From CAYVZU01 sp964455935 (GTDB lineage: Bacteria; Fibrobacterota; CAYVZU01): DNA of 16,076 bases. Under the pieces are notes generated by a model. That model made no database searches. It saw nothing but the letters and a program-made list of their open reading frames with translations, and was not told where the DNA came from. The stretch is from contig CAYVZU010000091.1 in assembly GCA_964455935.1 (NCBI GenBank), forward strand, positions 1 to 16,076. The letters run 5' to 3'. Positions within the stretch are counted from its first letter, which is position 1, and every line of letters begins with the position of its first letter. Below are positions 14,586-16,076 of the stretch, piece by piece. Both the position numbers and the translations under genes were made by a program.

Positions 14586-15226
14586 CTACTAAAGATCAGC
14601 CAACCCAGGCTGGCGCCCTTTATCAAGGAGGTGAATTTTTCGGAGTTGCCGCTCGGTTCGGCTCCCCTCCTTGGTTAAGGAGGGGTGGTGCGCAGCGCCG
14701 GGGTGGTTTGGATAACCGGGGTACCACGCTCGTCGAACTCATGACAACCCTCATTCTATCCGGGATATTCGTTTCAATGATCTTCCTGTCCTACACGATT
14801 CTTCAGAAACAGTGGATCCTGTCACAGAAAAAGGAAGAGATCACGACTTTCGCAATCACCGCAAACCGGGCTCTATACAAGGCCCTCTCGCAGGCAAAAG
14901 CGGTTCAAGCGCTCCATCAAGGTTTGTGGTATCTCCAGGCCGATTCAGGTCGTCAGACACTCCGGTTTGAAGATGGCCGGCTCCTTCTCGGGGAGAAAGC
15001 GCTGGCCAAGAATTGCAATGTGGCTGAATTTGCCATAAAAAGCGTATCTTCGCAAATTGGGCCACCCATAGTGGAGTATCTGATTACGGTGGCAAAGGCG
15101 GATCGGCGCGCGGCAGTGCAGTCGCGTGTGGCGCTGCTCGCAGGTTCGTGGACGGCGCTAACCGGTTCAGAGCCGGTCTCTCTGGACTCTCTCGAAACCA
15201 AGAAGATGGTGTGGGACAGCAAATGA
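14576..15226 (+). CDS. GspJ/PilW-like minor prepilin with an unusually long leader
   Basis: A 216-residue prepilin-like protein if started at ATG 14576. The cleavage motif is NRG49 followed by TTLVELMTTLILSGIFVSMIFLSYTIL with Glu at +5. The rest is a mixed alpha/beta domain with a conserved-looking WYLQADSGRQTLRFEDGRLLLG segment (split by turns), as in GspJ/PilW. The 49-residue leader is far longer than the usual 5-25 because a palindromic repeat at 14663-14707 is translated in frame (GSPPWLRRGGAQRRGG). ATG 14576 overlaps the stop of the previous gene. The only other in-frame start near the motif is TTG 14708, giving the short leader MDNRG but with poor ribosome binding site spacing. An in-frame start further upstream at 14483 would lie deep inside the GspI-like gene and is not favoured. 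Confidence 0.75.
   Translation: MAITTKDQPTQAGALYQGGEFFGVAARFGSPPWLRRGGAQRRGGLDNRGTTLVELMTTLILSGIFVSMIFLSYTILQKQWILSQKKEEITTFAITANRALYKALSQAKAVQALHQGLWYLQADSGRQTLRFEDGRLLLGEKALAKNCNVAEFAIKSVSSQIGPPIVEYLITVAKADRRAAVQSRVALLAGSWTALTGSEPVSLDSLETKKMVWDSK
14663..14707. repeat. REP-like palindromic repeat inside the GspJ-like leader
   Basis: CCCCTCCTT (14664-14672) and AAGGAGGGG (14677-14685) form a perfect 9-bp stem around a GGTT loop. A second small hairpin follows, GGTGC (14687-14691) with GCGCC (14695-14699) around GCA, and then GGGGTGG. This arrangement resembles short palindromic repeats that I recall in many bacterial genomes, usually in many copies between genes. Only one copy is in this window, so dispersal cannot be judged from it. 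It keeps the reading frame of the GspJ-like gene open. Confidence 0.55.
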
Positions 15227-15816
15227 GTACCCAAGATTTGGCGGACATCCGCAAGATTATCGACTACTCCATGGCCAAGACCATGGCCATGTATCCGCTT
15301 GAAGACAGCGGAACTCATTTGATCTTGGCTTGCGCCGACCGGCCCGACATCCCTACCCATAAGCGTCTCCGCTTCCTGCTGCGCCGCGATCTGGTTTACC
15401 GCCCAACGGATGCGGCCGAAGTTCTTGCCGCAATAGAAACCTCCTATACACCCGAGGAGAAGCAGATTTGTCTCCACGCTTCCAGGCCTATGGATACGGA
15501 GCAGGAGGCCCTGGCTTTTGACCTGTCGGCCGGCTCTGGTGCGACCGGCGCCGTGCGCCTGGTCAATGACCTATTCACCAAAGCCGTTCAGAGCGGCGCA
15601 AGCGATATTCATCTGGAGCCAAACACGAATGGCATTCGCGCACGCTATCGTCTGGACGGCGTTCTCTACGAACTCGCCAACCTTGGATTAGACCAAAAAG
15701 ACGCGGTCCTCTCCAGAGTGAAGATTATGGCCAACCTCGACATTGCCGAGAAGCGCCGACCCCAGGACGGAAGAATACTCATTGAGAGCGGTACGCGCAG
15801 GTGTTCCGCCAGCTAA
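15223..15816 (+). CDS. gspE: GspE/PilB-type assembly ATPase, truncated before the Walker motifs
   Basis: Only the N-terminal 197 residues of a protein that normally has about 500-570. Residues 1-85 are an N-terminal domain. From about residue 104 the sequence matches the N2/PAS-like domain of GspE: AVRLVNDLFTKAVQSGASDIHLEP, RARYRLDGVLYEL and SRVKIMANLDIAEKRRPQDGRI. An intact protein would continue with the strand carrying D-x-R-V-S, then the Walker A GPTGSGKTTT and Asp/His boxes; none are present. Translation instead passes into GTRRCSAS and stops. The ATG sits in an ATGA overlap with the GspJ-like stop. Unless the remainder lies beyond an inserted element and is rejoined, this copy cannot hydrolyse ATP. 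An assembly join error is an alternative cause. Confidence 0.85.
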   Translation: MSTQDLADIRKIIDYSMAKTMAMYPLEDSGTHLILACADRPDIPTHKRLRFLLRRDLVYRPTDAAEVLAAIETSYTPEEKQICLHASRPMDTEQEALAFDLSAGSGATGAVRLVNDLFTKAVQSGASDIHLEPNTNGIRARYRLDGVLYELANLGLDQKDAVLSRVKIMANLDIAEKRRPQDGRILIESGTRRCSAS

Positions 15817-16076
15817 TTCATGAGCACAAAACGGTCTCATAAGTGGGTGACACTTTTCTCCGGTCTTGTGATTTTAATATAGCCCTTCTTTTCCAGCCAG
15901 CTTTCTACGGCAATGCGCCAGGCGACCTGGCCGGATTCCGCGTCTGACTTTCCCATACTTGCTAAAATAGACATTTTGAGCATGATCAGGTGCTCATAGA
16001 TCACCCTCCTTTCCTGTTTGTTGGTAACCGTTCGGCGATCTGCGTGTTGATTTGTTAATTGGGGGTCGTTTTTTGG
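15802..16076. mobile_element. Possible end of an inserted element interrupting gspE
   Basis: GspE similarity fades at about 15800. From TGTTCCGCC (15802) onward the DNA no longer fits GspE in any plus-strand frame and carries a minus-strand ORF instead. A 5'-TG terminus would suit IS3/IS481-type elements, which end TG...CA. Neither the far end, a full transposase nor a target duplication is in the window, so the boundary and identity are inferred. Confidence 0.35.
15837..16076 (-). CDS. Partial minus-strand ORF running off the window, unknown product
   Basis: Read on the minus strand, a frame is open from the last base of the window to a TGA at 15839-15837, giving at least 79 residues. It ends with WRIAVESWLEKKGYIKITRPEKSVTHL, which looks like real protein. 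The frame reads through GGAAAGGAGG (16014-16005) and could also start internally at GTG 16004 (55 residues) or ATG 15983, or be the C-terminal part of a longer protein such as a transposase encoded beyond the window. An ATG in another frame at the ideal distance from AGGAGG (15997-15995) gives only three codons before a stop. I do not recognise the family. It is convergent with gspE and lies on the presumed inserted DNA. Confidence 0.4.
   Translation of the reverse strand, partial: PKNDPQLTNQHADRRTVTNKQERRVIYEHLIMLKMSILASMGKSDAESGQVAWRIAVESWLEKKGYIKITRPEKSVTHL

Noticed and set aside
15148..15222. Upstream in-frame start for the GspE fragment
   Set aside because: It would overlap the GspJ-like gene by about 80 bases; the ATGA overlap at 15223 matches the coupling seen throughout the operon.

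Overview
The window holds a co-directional block of plus-strand genes for a Gram-negative type II secretion / type IV pilus-like machine. It is preceded by a c-di-GMP-type signalling gene and ends in a broken assembly ATPase. Secretin, lipoprotein, pseudopilins and Sec signal peptides all indicate a diderm bacterium. The host phylum cannot be fixed from the sequence. The mixed PilM/N/O/P and Gsp character, the secreted lyase-like protein, and a lipoprotein rich in DTV/DSV-like segments would fit Fibrobacterota or a related group, but this is a weak guess.

Layout. (1) 76-3765: a response regulator with REC, GAF and HD-GYP domains; a ComEA-like helix-hairpin-helix protein overlapping its 3' end; a PilM-like protein; and a PilN-like protein that overlaps PilM by 4 bases. 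The rRNA methyltransferase gene rsmD follows at 3784-4317. (2) 4318-4699 is intergenic. It holds a terminator-like double hairpin, a perfect palindrome and a sigma-70-like promoter. (3) 4700-6802: a secretin with three N-domain-like repeats. (4) 6831-10287: two genes of visibly lower GC, a large exported heparinase II/III-like protein and a lipoprotein. They sit between the secretin and the rest of the machine. (5) 10356-15816: a tightly coupled run of GspL-like (PilM-N-like fusion), PilO/GspM-like, PilP/GspC-like, three prepilin-like proteins (GspK-, GspI- and GspJ-like) and GspE. Most joints here are ATGA overlaps. (6) 15817-16076: GspE stops after about 197 residues, before its Walker boxes, and unrelated DNA with a minus-strand partial ORF takes over. 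This is probably the end of an inserted element.

Working model: the secretin forms the outer-membrane channel. The GspL/M/C-like proteins link it to the GspE ATPase, and the pseudopilins form the tip of a short periplasmic pseudopilus. GspF, the major pseudopilin GspG and the prepilin peptidase are not in the window. The lyase-like protein is a plausible substrate, and the HD-GYP protein could tie activity to c-di-GMP. The points most worth a second look are a prepilin-like protein carrying a beta-helix-like repeat domain, a palindromic repeat inserted in frame in the GspJ-like leader, the low-GC cargo pair, the doubled PilM/PilN module, and the interrupted gspE.
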